DNA of 64,000 nt from UBA685 sp049890115 (GTDB lineage Bacteria; Pseudomonadota; Alphaproteobacteria; Puniceispirillales; Puniceispirillaceae): assembly GCA_049890115.1 (NCBI GenBank), contig JBMHCC010000033.1, positions 1 to 64,000 on the forward strand, written 5' to 3'. Position 1 is the stretch's first letter; each line of letters starts with the position of its first letter. Position numbers and translations under genes: made by a program. This document shows, in pieces, positions 52,133 to 61,360 of this stretch. The notes under the pieces are model-generated. The model searched no databases. It was not told the DNA's origin and saw nothing but the letters and a program-made list of their open reading frames with translations.

Positions 52133-53700
52133 GACAAACGCCTTTTTCGTGCAAAGATAATAATAATGGCCAATGATGCTATCACAAGGATGATAGATAC
52201 AGGTGATGAAAATAAGAAATACGGATCAGCACCAGTAGAGGCAAAAGCCTGGCGTGCGGTACGCTCCAAAATACTACCTAAAATATAGGCGATAACAAAA
52301 GGCAAGATCGGGATCTGTGTCAGTCGTAACATTAATCCAAATAAACCAAATCCAAGCAGACAAATAACAGCATAAAGAGATGTTTCTTGGGCATAGACAG
52401 CTGTGATAGTGACAAGCAAAACCGTAGGCATCAAAATCTGGCGCGGCACACGCACCATAACAGACATGAGCTGCATCACATGACTGCCCACAAACCAATT
52501 CGTAATATTAGCCAAAATCATCAGCGTGAATAAGCCAAACGCCATGACCATTTCACTATTCACCCCATCAACAGGCACCCGAAACACTGATGGGCCGGGG
52601 TTCAAACCATCAACAGTTTCCATTGCCAAAATTAGGAAAATTGCAGCCGCATTACCTGGGATACCAAGAGATAAAACAGGGATAAGATTCGCACCAGAAA
52701 CAGCTGAATTAGCCGCCTCTGTTGAGGCTACACCTTGCACTGCACCTTTACCAAAAGGCACCTCATCTTTTTTGATGGTTTTGGCATGGCGTCTTTTGCC
52801 ATTCGTATAGCCGAGAGTTGCTGCCAGAGTTGACCCAATACCTGGCAAAGCACCAATAGCGGTACCAATCAGAGCAGATGGCAGAATATAGGGCAGTAAG
52901 CTGATACGCTCACGCAGTCCAAGCCTGCCTGTTGCTTTGATAATGATTTGCGTTATTTTCCCATATTCTTTACTTTGGCTTCTCGCTTCGATCATGGTGA
53001 ATAGCACCTCACCAATAATCAATGCCCCAAGCACAACAGATGCGATGGGAAAGCCGCCTGCTATGGCATCAATCCCAAATGACAGCCTAGGGTAGAAATC
53101 TTCACCATCACCAATAAAAGCAACGAGCAACCCAAAGCCGACAGCAATCAGGCCCTTTGAAACAGATTTCCCCATCACAGCTGCGATAAAGGTTAAAGAT
53201 AAAATGATAAGGGCACTTTTTTCTGGAAAATCCAGATAAGCTTCTACGAACACAGCCAAGAATGGCGCGCATAAAATTAACACAATATCAGAGATAGTAT
53301 CACCAGATACAGATGCAAAATGCGCTGTTTTCAGAGCCTTTTTCGCCTCACCTTTTTGAGTCATTGGATAACCATCATAGGTGGTCATTAACGCATCTGG
53401 TGTGCCTGGTGTGTTAAATAAAATCGCAGGCACCGCACCACCAACTGTTGCCCCTTTCATAATGCCAAGCAAAAATCCGAGGATGGGCAGCAAGGCTGAT
53501 GCTTCATAACCAAAGACAGAAATCAAAATAGGCAACGCTATCGCCATTGCCATTGGCCCTGCCAAACCAGGAGTGGCACCAATGAAAATGCCAAAAAATA
53601 AACCGCCAACAACCATTACAATATTTAACGGTATGCCAATGATGAACGGGCCAGCAAAAACAGCCATAATGCCCATGAAAATATGGTCATATAGGCCCAT
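52129..53700 (-). CDS. tctA: Tripartite tricarboxylate transporter, large permease TctA
   Basis: A 523-residue membrane protein with about 11-12 hydrophobic helices and the family block GATPGLAGPMAMAIALPI near the N-terminus, repeated in variant form as GALPGIGSTLAATLGYTNGK. It is the main translocator driven by an ion gradient. The ATG at 53700 shares a base with the tctB stop codon (TGATG). It is followed at once by the sulfatase gene. TTT systems carry citrate, tartrate and various carboxylates; a sulfated small molecule is suggested here by the operon. Confidence 0.93.
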   Translation of the reverse strand: MGLYDHIFMGIMAVFAGPFIIGIPLNIVMVVGGLFFGIFIGATPGLAGPMAMAIALPILISVFGYEASALLPILGFLLGIMKGATVGGAVPAILFNTPGTPDALMTTYDGYPMTQKGEAKKALKTAHFASVSGDTISDIVLILCAPFLAVFVEAYLDFPEKSALIILSLTFIAAVMGKSVSKGLIAVGFGLLVAFIGDGEDFYPRLSFGIDAIAGGFPIASVVLGALIIGEVLFTMIEARSQSKEYGKITQIIIKATGRLGLRERISLLPYILPSALIGTAIGALPGIGSTLAATLGYTNGKRRHAKTIKKDEVPFGKGAVQGVASTEAANSAVSGANLIPVLSLGIPGNAAAIFLILAMETVDGLNPGPSVFRVPVDGVNSEMVMAFGLFTLMILANITNWFVGSHVMQLMSVMVRVPRQILMPTVLLVTITAVYAQETSLYAVICLLGFGLFGLMLRLTQIPILPFVIAYILGSILERTARQAFASTGADPYFLFSSPVSIILVIASLAIIIIFARKRRLS

Positions 53701-54269
53701 CACACATCTCCATTTGGCGGTAAAAGAATATCTTCAAATGGCAAGTCAAAAAACAGCGCAATAGCACAGCTGATAGCCAAGAATAGCACAGCACGTTTGC
53801 GTGAGAGTGACTGATCCATAAAATGCGATAGCGCACATAATAACAATGTGCCACCGCTGACATAGCCAACATATTTTAATGGCCAGATATTCCGCAAATT
53901 CCGATAGGTTAGCTCTGTTGCAACAAATTCATTGAAAAGACTGACAAAAAGAGGCCCTGTAAAACGCATCACAACCAGCGCTATAGCAAATAAAACAACA
54001 TAAAACCCAAAGATACGAAACCATGTTTTATGATTAGCCATTGCGGGCGAATTTTTTGATGAGCGCATCAGAGCAATAGCTGAAGCCGCTATCAAAATAA
54101 CCGCAACAGATGGCCCAAGTGAATCGCCAATCACGTTACGCCGGCGCACCTTTTCAACCAGACCTGTATCAATATCAAATGGTATCCAGACGAACAAAGT
54201 CACAAGCGCAAATGCTAATATGGCAACGCCTAGGATAAAATCTGCTGAACGAAAATAAGAATGTGACAT
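53700..54269 (-). CDS. tctB: Tripartite tricarboxylate transporter, small permease TctB
   Basis: A 189-residue protein with four hydrophobic segments, as expected for the small TTT subunit. Sequence conservation in this subunit is always low; the assignment rests on topology and position between tctC and tctA. A TTG at 54296 could start a longer form, but the ATG at 54269 begins MSHSYFRSADFILGVAI, the usual short lead before the first helix. Confidence 0.88.
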   Translation of the reverse strand: MSHSYFRSADFILGVAILAFALVTLFVWIPFDIDTGLVEKVRRRNVIGDSLGPSVAVILIAASAIALMRSSKNSPAMANHKTWFRIFGFYVVLFAIALVVMRFTGPLFVSLFNEFVATELTYRNLRNIWPLKYVGYVSGGTLLLCALSHFMDQSLSRKRAVLFLAISCAIALFFDLPFEDILLPPNGDV

Positions 54270-54325
54270 AAAAAGTATCGCCTGCCAGCTAATCAAAGAT
54301 GGCAGGCGTCATATAAGTTTTGCGC

Positions 54326-55276
54326 TTATTGCACTGCTTTGATCAGTTCTGCTGCTGCTGCAACATCAGATTCCAGCAGGGCTTCCACTTCACCACCTTT
54401 GATGATAGCTGTGCCGCCAAATGCCTTTTTGATAATACCACCAGCTTTCGTGCTAGGGTCATTGACAATATCGATAATCGCTTCTGTCAAAGCATTGCGT
54501 GCTTCGTCATTCAAGCCAGCAGGTGCCGCAAATAAGAAATACCCATCAGCACCAAAAGGCACGCCTCTGTCACCAATTAATGGCGCATCAGGTGTCTGAA
54601 CCAACGGCACTGTCAAAGCTGAAGCTAGGTTGACAAGATCGCCAGATGCCACACCTTTGGCCTGGATACCTGCCATAAAACCAAGATCCATATCACCAGC
54701 ATTAACGCCATTCATCACAGCCTTGCCGCCTTTTACTTCAACAATGTTAAAATCAACATTATTGGCATCACCAAGCAAGAACGCAATATCACTTAGCTTT
54801 GGTGACATGGTACCAAAGCGGATAGTCTCGCCAGACTTGGCAGCTGCTAGCACATCATCAATGGTCTTCCAGCCTTTTGATGACTTTGCCACAATACCCA
54901 TCTGAAACCCAGCAACAGTCGTCAAAGGTGTGACATCATTTAATGAGACACCAGCACCTGGATTAGCGACCATGTTATAACCATAGGTTTCTGTTACAGC
55001 CATGCCGATAGTTGTGCCGTCATTTGGCTCATCTTTCATAGCTGCTGCCAATTTCAGGCCGCCGCCGCCAGTAACCTGCTGTGGCTGAACCTCCCAGCCA
55101 TGACGCTTTTGTAACTCGTCACCAACCGCACGCGCGATGGTATCAGCACCACCACCAGCTGCGAAGGCAATCATTAATTTAATCGGACCATTTGGCTGCC
55201 AGTCTGCCAATGCTGAACCAGCGGCTGATAGCGATGTAGCAGTCGCCACAGTCAGCGCAATGAGTAGTTTTTTCAT
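54326..55276 (-). CDS. tctC: Tripartite tricarboxylate transporter substrate-binding protein
   Basis: A 316-residue periplasmic receptor of the Bug/TctC family with a signal peptide (about 1-23, ending in AGSALA). The mature start WQPNGPIKLMIAFAAGGGADTIAR is the classic Bug ligand loop that binds a carboxylate. GGGAGG lies six bases before the second of two tandem ATGs. It is the first gene of the operon tctC-tctB-tctA-sulfatase and is divergent from a MarR regulator. Confidence 0.93.
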   Translation of the reverse strand: MKKLLIALTVATATSLSAAGSALADWQPNGPIKLMIAFAAGGGADTIARAVGDELQKRHGWEVQPQQVTGGGGLKLAAAMKDEPNDGTTIGMAVTETYGYNMVANPGAGVSLNDVTPLTTVAGFQMGIVAKSSKGWKTIDDVLAAAKSGETIRFGTMSPKLSDIAFLLGDANNVDFNIVEVKGGKAVMNGVNAGDMDLGFMAGIQAKGVASGDLVNLASALTVPLVQTPDAPLIGDRGVPFGADGYFLFAAPAGLNDEARNALTEAIIDIVNDPSTKAGGIIKKAFGGTAIIKGGEVEALLESDVAAAAELIKAVQ

Positions 55277-55321
55277 CATATCCTCCCAAGAAAAGAACCT
55301 GACTAAAACTCAACCTCTTTT

Positions 55322-55339
55322 TAGTTGACCTGTCAACTA
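55322..55339. promoter_or_regulatory. MarR-type palindromic operator between tctC and marR
   Basis: TAGTTGAC-CT-GTCAACTA is a perfect 8-bp inverted repeat with a 2-base centre. Its 18-base length and symmetry are typical of MarR dimer sites. It lies 46 bases upstream of tctC and 20 bases upstream of the MarR gene, so binding could repress both. Confidence 0.78.
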
Positions 55340-55359
55340 TTTATCAGGATTATAAAAAT

Positions 55360-55851
55360 ATGGAAGATAGTAACATGATGAAAAAGACCAGCACAAACAT
55401 GCAAAAAGAGGTCGATTTAAATCGAACTCTGACATTTCGTCTTGCCAGATTACAGTCACGATTAAATGCCCAAGCCCAAGATATTTTGGCCAAGAATGCG
55501 TTAATCTCACTGTCAGAATGGCGTTGCCTTATTACGCTTGTGTCACTGCCTATTGATACACAACAGGCGATAAGCCATTACACCAACCTTGATAAGGGAC
55601 AAATTAGTCGCGGCATCAAAAAGCTGGCCAATTCAGGTTTTGTCAGCATAACAAATGCAGGCCATGATAACCGCAGCAAAATTGTAACTGTTACTGATAA
55701 AGGAATGGCAGTATATCACCAAATTGCCCCTATCATGCAAAAGCGGCAAGCTATCATTACAGATGAATTTTCGACAAATGAACTAGAACAGCTTCATCAT
55801 TTTCTCGATCTGCTAGAAAAAAATGCGGTGAAATTAGAAGGATTAGCGTGA
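55360..55851 (+). CDS. MarR family transcriptional regulator
   Basis: A 163-residue winged-helix regulator. The DNA-binding part contains LSEWRCLITLVSLP, ISHYTNLDKGQISRGIKKLANSGFVSI and a wing with AGHDNRSKIVTVTDKG. It is divergent from the tct-sulfatase operon and is followed after one base by the second sulfatase, so it probably controls both arms and responds to the sulfate ester or its product. A second ATG at 55375 is a possible start. Confidence 0.9.
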   Translation: MEDSNMMKKTSTNMQKEVDLNRTLTFRLARLQSRLNAQAQDILAKNALISLSEWRCLITLVSLPIDTQQAISHYTNLDKGQISRGIKKLANSGFVSITNAGHDNRSKIVTVTDKGMAVYHQIAPIMQKRQAIITDEFSTNELEQLHHFLDLLEKNAVKLEGLA

Positions 55852-55852
55852 G

Positions 55853-57286
55853 ATGGCAAAGAACCTAATTGTGATACTCTCAGATGAGCATCAGGCATCT
55901 GCTCTTAGCACTCTTGACCATCCCTTTGTCAAAACGCCACATCTGGATAAGCTTGCTGCCAGAGGCACAATTTTTACCAACGCCTATACGCCCTCGCCGA
56001 TTTGTGTGCCAGCGCGCGCTGCCTTTGCCACAGGCCGCTATGCCCATCAGACAGCTCATTGGGATAATGCTATGCCTTATATTGGCACGCCTACTGGCTG
56101 GGGGCATCAATTACAAGATGCTGGTATTGCGGTTGACTCTATTGGCAAGCTGCATTATCGCGATAGCACTGATCCTGTTGGCTTTGATAACATCCATATT
56201 CCGATGATGGTCAAAGATGGTGTTGGCATGGTCTGGGCCAGCTTGCGCCATGAAGAAGAACGCCTTTATGGACAGGTCAGAATGTTAGGCGATGAAATTG
56301 GGCCAGGTGAGAGCAGCTATACCCGCTATGACAGAGCCGTCACAGACAGAACGATAAAATGGCTAGCTGACAATAAAGGCCGCGAGGATGGCTTTTGTTT
56401 ATATGTTGGTCTGGTTGCACCGCATTTTCCGCTTATCGCACCTGATGAATTTTACGATCTTTATCGCAATGTTGATTTCCCAGATGCCAAGCTTCATCCC
56501 AAAGACGGGCATAAACGTCACCCTTGGATTGAAAAGCAAAATGCCATGATGAGTTCAGAGGATAAATTTCAGGATGAGGATGAAAGACGCCGTGCTTTTA
56601 TTGCCTATTATGGTTTGGTTAGCTGGCTTGATCATAATGTTGGTCAGATTATCAAAGCGATTGATGATAATGGTTTTGGCAATGATACAACAATTATCTA
56701 TTCCAGTGATCATGGTGATAATGTTGGTGCCAGAGGCCTATGGGGGAAATCAAATTGCTATGAAGAATCTGCTAAAATTCCGATGATTATGGCAGGCCCT
56801 GATATCCCGCAAGGCAAATGTGAGACAGCTGTATCATTACTTGATGTCTCAGCTACTATCCCAAGCTTTTTTGGCATCACGCCAGATAGCGCTATGGTTG
56901 GCACATCATTGCCAGATTTACTTGCCTCAGACCAAAACCAAAACCGCGTTATCTTTAGCGAATATCATGCTGTTGGGGCTGTGAATGGTGCCTTTATGAT
57001 ACGCTATGGTGATTATAAGCTCATCCATTATGAAGGTTTTGAACCAGAATTATTCAATCTCAGTCACGATCCAGAAGAGCTGGTAAATCTAGCTTTTCAT
57101 GAGGATTATAAGGATGTTCTGGCAGATCTCTATGACAAGCTAGCAGCTATCTGTGATACGGCAGCTGTGAACCAACAAGCACATGATGACCAGCGTGCTT
57201 TGGTAGATAGTTTTGGCGGGCTGGCAGCGACACGCGAATTAGGTGCCAAAGGTGCAACCCCGCCACCTGATCTGGAAAGCGCATAG
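55853..57286 (+). CDS. Second type I sulfatase without signal peptide
   Basis: A 477-residue alkaline-phosphatase-superfamily hydrolase. The formylglycine motif is CVPARAAFATGRYAHQT (Cys51, Arg55), and metal-site residues are in VILSDEHQ and YSSDHGDNVGARG. The lack of a signal peptide places it in the cytoplasm. It follows the MarR gene by one base and precedes an MBL-fold hydrolase by about 15 bases. It and the divergent sulfatase have the same motif positions but differ in the rest, suggesting two related sulfate esters. Choline sulfatase or phosphonate monoester hydrolase are the closest named relatives. Confidence 0.87.
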   Translation: MAKNLIVILSDEHQASALSTLDHPFVKTPHLDKLAARGTIFTNAYTPSPICVPARAAFATGRYAHQTAHWDNAMPYIGTPTGWGHQLQDAGIAVDSIGKLHYRDSTDPVGFDNIHIPMMVKDGVGMVWASLRHEEERLYGQVRMLGDEIGPGESSYTRYDRAVTDRTIKWLADNKGREDGFCLYVGLVAPHFPLIAPDEFYDLYRNVDFPDAKLHPKDGHKRHPWIEKQNAMMSSEDKFQDEDERRRAFIAYYGLVSWLDHNVGQIIKAIDDNGFGNDTTIIYSSDHGDNVGARGLWGKSNCYEESAKIPMIMAGPDIPQGKCETAVSLLDVSATIPSFFGITPDSAMVGTSLPDLLASDQNQNRVIFSEYHAVGAVNGAFMIRYGDYKLIHYEGFEPELFNLSHDPEELVNLAFHEDYKDVLADLYDKLAAICDTAAVNQQAHDDQRALVDSFGGLAATRELGAKGATPPPDLESA

Positions 57287-57301
57287 CAAAAAGGGGTATT
57301 G

Positions 57302-58153
57302 ATGATGAAGCTAACATGTCTTGGAACAGGCTCACCAGAATCACATCAAAGACGTGCTTCATCAGGCTATTTGATTGAAATAGGCGATGATAAAATCTTA
57401 CTCGATTGTGGTGGCGGCGTTGTTAGCAGGTTGATTGAAACGGGCCTTAGGCCATCTGATATCACCCATTTATTTTTCACCCATCTGCATAGCGATCATA
57501 TGATGGATTATGCGCGCCTCATTCATGCCGCATGGGATGAAGGCAAAAATAATATGCCTGTATTTGGTCCTGCCCCGCTTGCTGAGATGACTGAAAAATT
57601 ATTCGGCAGAGATGGTGTTTTTGCCACTGATTTGATAGCGCGAACGCAATTGCAAGGCTCACTTGATGTCTGGACAGCCAGAGGCGGCGCATTGCCGCGC
57701 CCATGGCCAGAGCCAGAGATAACTGAAATATCATCTGGCTATCACTATCAAGGGGAAGGCTGGCAGTTGCAGACCGTTCATGCTTTGCATGCCCAGCCTT
57801 TTTTGGATTGTATGGCATTTCGCATAGACTATAATGGCAAGGCGATTATCTATTCAGGTGATGCTGCTTTGAGTGACGAGATAAGCGCACTCTGTCAGGA
57901 TGCTGATCTTCTGATCCATTGGTGTTATCGGCTAGCAGATGAGACTGAATTTGCCTTTATCACCGAGATGTCACCAAGTGCTGGTGAAATCGCAGAAATG
58001 GCCGAACAAGCTGGCGTCAAACAGCTTTATCTTAGCCATATCCGCAAACATATGGACGATGGCAATCATCTATCTGATATGATTGATGAAGCGCGTTCTG
58101 TCTTTTCAGGCAAATTGGCAATCGCTGAAGATTTAATGACCATCACTTTGTGA
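57302..58153 (+). CDS. MBL-fold metallohydrolase (RNase Z/arylsulfatase-like fold)
   Basis: A 283-residue metallo-beta-lactamase-fold hydrolase. The metal motif is THLHSDHMMD (HxHxDH), a later His in VHALHAQPF, the Asp in YSGDAAL and the final His in YLSHIRKHM complete a two-metal site. The arrangement resembles ElaC/PhnP-type enzymes. AGGGG precedes tandem ATGs at 57302 and 57305; a TTG at 57299 is less likely. Co-transcription with the sulfatase suggests a hydrolytic step on the same substrate, such as a lactone or phosphodiester, but this is inferred. Confidence 0.83.
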   Translation: MMKLTCLGTGSPESHQRRASSGYLIEIGDDKILLDCGGGVVSRLIETGLRPSDITHLFFTHLHSDHMMDYARLIHAAWDEGKNNMPVFGPAPLAEMTEKLFGRDGVFATDLIARTQLQGSLDVWTARGGALPRPWPEPEITEISSGYHYQGEGWQLQTVHALHAQPFLDCMAFRIDYNGKAIIYSGDAALSDEISALCQDADLLIHWCYRLADETEFAFITEMSPSAGEIAEMAEQAGVKQLYLSHIRKHMDDGNHLSDMIDEARSVFSGKLAIAEDLMTITL

Positions 58154-58173
58154 GTATCACTGCCTCCTGCAGC

Positions 58174-58632
58174 TCATAGAGATAAGGGCAATGGCGCATT
58201 TGCTTTTATATGTGACATGACAATTTTGCTTTCCACATGCGTAATCGCAGCCTGACCAAGCAATTCATCATGAACCAATCGATTCAAATCAGGCAGATTT
58301 TTACAAAACACCTGAAGCAAATAATCTGCACTACCAGTCAACGACCAGATATTCACAATTTCAGGCTGATGTGCCAAATAATGATGCAGATTTTCTGCCC
58401 CCTCACGGCTATGATGATTTAATGAAATCTGGATAAATGCTTGAATAGCCAATCCACATTTTTCAGGTGACAGGCTGGCGTGATAGCCAGCTATCACACC
58501 GTCATCTTCTAATTTTTGCCGACGCCTGCCTGCCTGAGATAGTGACAGCGCAGATGCCTTGCCCAATTCAGCATTCGTCGCATTACCTTTTTGCTGTAAC
58601 AGCATCAAAAGATTCTGATCAAAACTATCCAT
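58174..58632 (-). CDS. Lrp/AsnC family transcriptional regulator
   Basis: A 152-residue feast/famine regulator with an N-terminal helix-turn-helix (DQNLLMLLQQKGNATNAELGKASALSLSQAGRRRQKL) and a C-terminal RAM ligand-binding domain (IQISLNHHSREG, SLTGSADYLLQVF). The frame stays open to 58662 but the ATG at 58632 has AAGG upstream and gives the usual family start; the operator-like repeat then falls outside the gene. It is divergent from hppD and probably controls it in response to an aromatic amino acid or its product. Confidence 0.9.
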   Translation of the reverse strand: MDSFDQNLLMLLQQKGNATNAELGKASALSLSQAGRRRQKLEDDGVIAGYHASLSPEKCGLAIQAFIQISLNHHSREGAENLHHYLAHQPEIVNIWSLTGSADYLLQVFCKNLPDLNRLVHDELLGQAAITHVESKIVMSHIKANAPLPLSL

Positions 58633-58650
58633 ATAATCTGCCTTTATGAT

Positions 58651-58697
58651 TATTTTGCGCATATTTAATTCAAATATAATTATATTCGCGCAAAATA
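58651..58697. promoter_or_regulatory. 10-bp inverted repeat between the Lrp regulator and hppD
   Basis: TATTTTGCGC (58651-58660) and GCGCAAAATA (58688-58697) are exact inverted copies with centres 37 bases apart and an AT-rich spacer. The right arm ends 16 bases before a TATAAT element (58714-58719), where the -35 region of hppD would lie. Lrp-family octamers often bind such spaced sites. Confidence 0.62.
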
Positions 58698-58713
58698 TCC
58701 ATTTTTAATGCGT

Positions 58714-58719
58714 TATAAT
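58714..58719 (+). promoter_or_regulatory. Putative -10 element of hppD
   Basis: TATAAT stands 29 bases before the hppD start codon. The -35 region (58691-58696, CAAAAT) does not match consensus and overlaps the inverted-repeat arm, which fits a regulated promoter needing an activator. Confidence 0.4.
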
Positions 58720-58748
58720 GACAGCTCACATCACAGAAAGGAAACCAG

Positions 58749-59843
58749 ATGGGACCTTTTCCACATAATGCCCCCTATGCCGTGATTTCAGATGATAATC
58801 CTGCTGGCACTGATGGGTTTGAATTTGTCGAGTTTGCGCATCCCAACCCTGAGCAGCTTCGCTTTTTATTCACAAAGATGGGCTTTTGTCATGTTGCCAC
58901 CCATAAGCATAAAAAGACTGAGGTCTGGCAGCAAGGCGATATCACCTATTTGATAAATTGCGAACAAAGCAGCCATGCTAGTGATTTTGCCAAACAGCAT
59001 GGCCCTTGTGCGTCATCTATGGGCTGGCGTGTGGTTGATGCTGAACAGGCATTTGCCCATGCTGTGATGAAAGGCGCACAACCTTATCAAGGTGATGGCA
59101 AGGTCATGGATGTGCCTGCCATTGTCGGGATTGGCGGTGCGCTGATTTACTTCATTGATAAATATCGCAAGACAAGCCCTTATAATGACGAATTTGACTG
59201 GCATGAAACAGCCTATCCAAAGGGTGTTGGGTTTTATTATTTGGATCATCTCACCCATAATGTTCACCGTGGCAATATGGATAAATGGTTTGCCTTCTAC
59301 CGTGATTTGTTCAATTTCAAGGAAATCAGGTTTTTCGATATTCAAGGCAAATATACAGGGCTTTATTCACGCGCTTTAACATCACCTTGTGGACGGATTA
59401 GAATTCCCATTAATGAGGATAGAAGTGATAATGGCCAGATTATTGCCTATTTACATAAATATAAAGGTGAAGGCATTCAGCATATCGCATTAGGTGCTTA
59501 TGATATTTATGATAGCGTTGATGCGATTGCCAAAAGCGGTATTTCATTTATGAAACCGCCACCTGCTATTTATTATGATTTATCTGTCAGCCGTGTTGCT
59601 GGCCATAATGAGCCGCTATCACATCTTCGCAAACATGGTATCTTAATTGATGGCGAGGGTGTTATTGACGGTGGTGAAACCCGTATTCTGCTTCAGATAT
59701 TCTCATCCACTGTGATAGGCCCCATCTTTTTTGAATTCATTCAGCGCAAAGGTGATGATGGCTTTGGTGAAGGCAATTTCAAAGCCCTATTTGAGAGTAT
59801 TGAGGCACAGCAAATCGCAGATGGCGAGCTAGCCACAAATTAA
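58749..59843 (+). CDS. hppD: 4-Hydroxyphenylpyruvate dioxygenase
   Basis: A 364-residue non-heme iron dioxygenase converting 4-hydroxyphenylpyruvate to homogentisate in tyrosine catabolism. The iron ligands are His in LDHLTHNVHRG, His in GIQHIALGA and Glu in GPIFFEFIQRKGDDGFGEGNF, the invariant C-terminal signature. AAGGA is seven bases before the ATG. The homogentisate 1,2-dioxygenase gene that often follows is not present here; the next genes run on the opposite strand. Confidence 0.96.
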   Translation: MGPFPHNAPYAVISDDNPAGTDGFEFVEFAHPNPEQLRFLFTKMGFCHVATHKHKKTEVWQQGDITYLINCEQSSHASDFAKQHGPCASSMGWRVVDAEQAFAHAVMKGAQPYQGDGKVMDVPAIVGIGGALIYFIDKYRKTSPYNDEFDWHETAYPKGVGFYYLDHLTHNVHRGNMDKWFAFYRDLFNFKEIRFFDIQGKYTGLYSRALTSPCGRIRIPINEDRSDNGQIIAYLHKYKGEGIQHIALGAYDIYDSVDAIAKSGISFMKPPPAIYYDLSVSRVAGHNEPLSHLRKHGILIDGEGVIDGGETRILLQIFSSTVIGPIFFEFIQRKGDDGFGEGNFKALFESIEAQQIADGELATN

Positions 59844-59868
59844 ATGAGATTAACAAGATAGCTTTCCC

Positions 59869-61335
59869 TTAAAACAGGCTTCCTGCATTACCTGAGATAG
59901 AGTGGATTTCCTGAAATTGCATAATCCCCTCACGTCCAAAATTACGGCCAATACCTGACTGCTTGACACCGCCAAATGGTGACAGCCCATCCATAGCTGT
60001 TGGGCCATGCGCATTCAGATTGGTAAAACCAACCTCTAGCTGCTGTGCCACAGCAAGCGCATGAGCATCATCTGATGACCAGACAGAAGAGCTGAGGCCG
60101 TAATCACTATCATTGGCCATCGCAATGGCATCATCATCACTATCAAAAGGTATGATTGGCAACGAGGGGCCAAATTGTTCATCCCTAACGATTGATAGAT
60201 GCGGCTCTGGATTAATCACAAGTGAGGGACGCAAAAAATACCCCTGATCAAATAACGCCTGATCAGGAACTTGTCCGCCATATCTGATCTCAGCATTGGC
60301 AGAATCTGCCTCTGCCAGCATGGCCTCAACAATTCTTTTCTGCTTCAGATTATTCAAAGGGCCAAGCGTCACACCATCTTGCAAACCATCGCCTATCACC
60401 TGCTGATTGATGATTTGGGTCAACCCATCGACCACATCATCAAATAGGCTGCGGTGAACATAAAGACGCTTTAGCGCCATACAAATCTGCCCACTTGTCA
60501 GAAACACGCTAATATATAATTTTTTCAACATCTCAGCTGTCAGCTGTGCATCTGCCAACACAAGACCAGCATCATTACCACCTAATTCCAACGTCACAGG
60601 TGTTAAATTCTCTGCTGCTAGCTTCATCACATGCCTGCCAATCGGGATAGAGCCTGTGAAATTAACCTGCCTTACCAAGGGATGAGAGACCATCCTATCA
60701 CCTAGCACCGCACCATCGCCTGTAATAAGATTAACAACACCAGCTGGCAGCATTTCTGCAATTTTGATGATTGTCTTGGCAGGGGCTAATGTTGCCATTT
60801 CAGATAATTTAATGACAACGCAATTACCAGCCAATAAGGCTTGTGGCAGCTTTGAGCCTAAAATAGCAAGAGGCCAATTCCATGGCACAATCAGCAAGCT
60901 GACACCACGTGATTTTCGTGTCACGAGCGTATCAAAGACAGGGCCATTTATCTGTTCTGCTTCTGGCAATTTTGCGGCAAAATTTGCCACCTGACGAAAC
61001 CTGTCTGCTAATCGCGTAATTTCGATATTTGTCTCAAATAAGGTTTTGCCATGCTCTGTTGTAAATAGGCGTTTGCGCGCTGTGGCTTCATCTTCATCAG
61101 CATTAAGATTATCAGCAATCTTCAAAAGATAGCTAGCACGCTCTTCAAGCGATAAAGCTGCCCAGCTTCTTTGTGCCTTATCAGCTGCTCTGATTGCGCT
61201 ATCCACATCATCATGGCTAGCAGATGCCGCTCTGCCAACAAGCTGAGAGGGGCGTGCTGGATTAAAAATATCATAAAAAGCAGATGGAGAGACAGCCTGA
61301 CCATCAATGAAAAGAGGTGTTGTAATATCTGACAT
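59869..61335 (-). CDS. Aldehyde dehydrogenase (NAD(P)-dependent)
   Basis: A 488-residue aldehyde dehydrogenase. The cofactor region has LLIVPWNWPLAILGSKLPQALLAGN, the catalytic Glu is in LELGGNDAGLV and the Cys in LTSGQICMALKRLYV. It ends with SPFGGVKQSGIGRNFGREGIMQF. The ICMA context differs from the QCC/NCS of betaine aldehyde dehydrogenases, and it is closest to general or aromatic-aldehyde members. It follows an SDR gene by 25 bases on the same strand, so an alcohol to aldehyde to acid pathway is possible. The substrate is unknown. Confidence 0.87.
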   Translation of the reverse strand: MSDITTPLFIDGQAVSPSAFYDIFNPARPSQLVGRAASASHDDVDSAIRAADKAQRSWAALSLEERASYLLKIADNLNADEDEATARKRLFTTEHGKTLFETNIEITRLADRFRQVANFAAKLPEAEQINGPVFDTLVTRKSRGVSLLIVPWNWPLAILGSKLPQALLAGNCVVIKLSEMATLAPAKTIIKIAEMLPAGVVNLITGDGAVLGDRMVSHPLVRQVNFTGSIPIGRHVMKLAAENLTPVTLELGGNDAGLVLADAQLTAEMLKKLYISVFLTSGQICMALKRLYVHRSLFDDVVDGLTQIINQQVIGDGLQDGVTLGPLNNLKQKRIVEAMLAEADSANAEIRYGGQVPDQALFDQGYFLRPSLVINPEPHLSIVRDEQFGPSLPIIPFDSDDDAIAMANDSDYGLSSSVWSSDDAHALAVAQQLEVGFTNLNAHGPTAMDGLSPFGGVKQSGIGRNFGREGIMQFQEIHSISGNAGSLF

Positions 61336-61360
61336 CAGTTTGTGTCCTGTCCAAGAAAGC

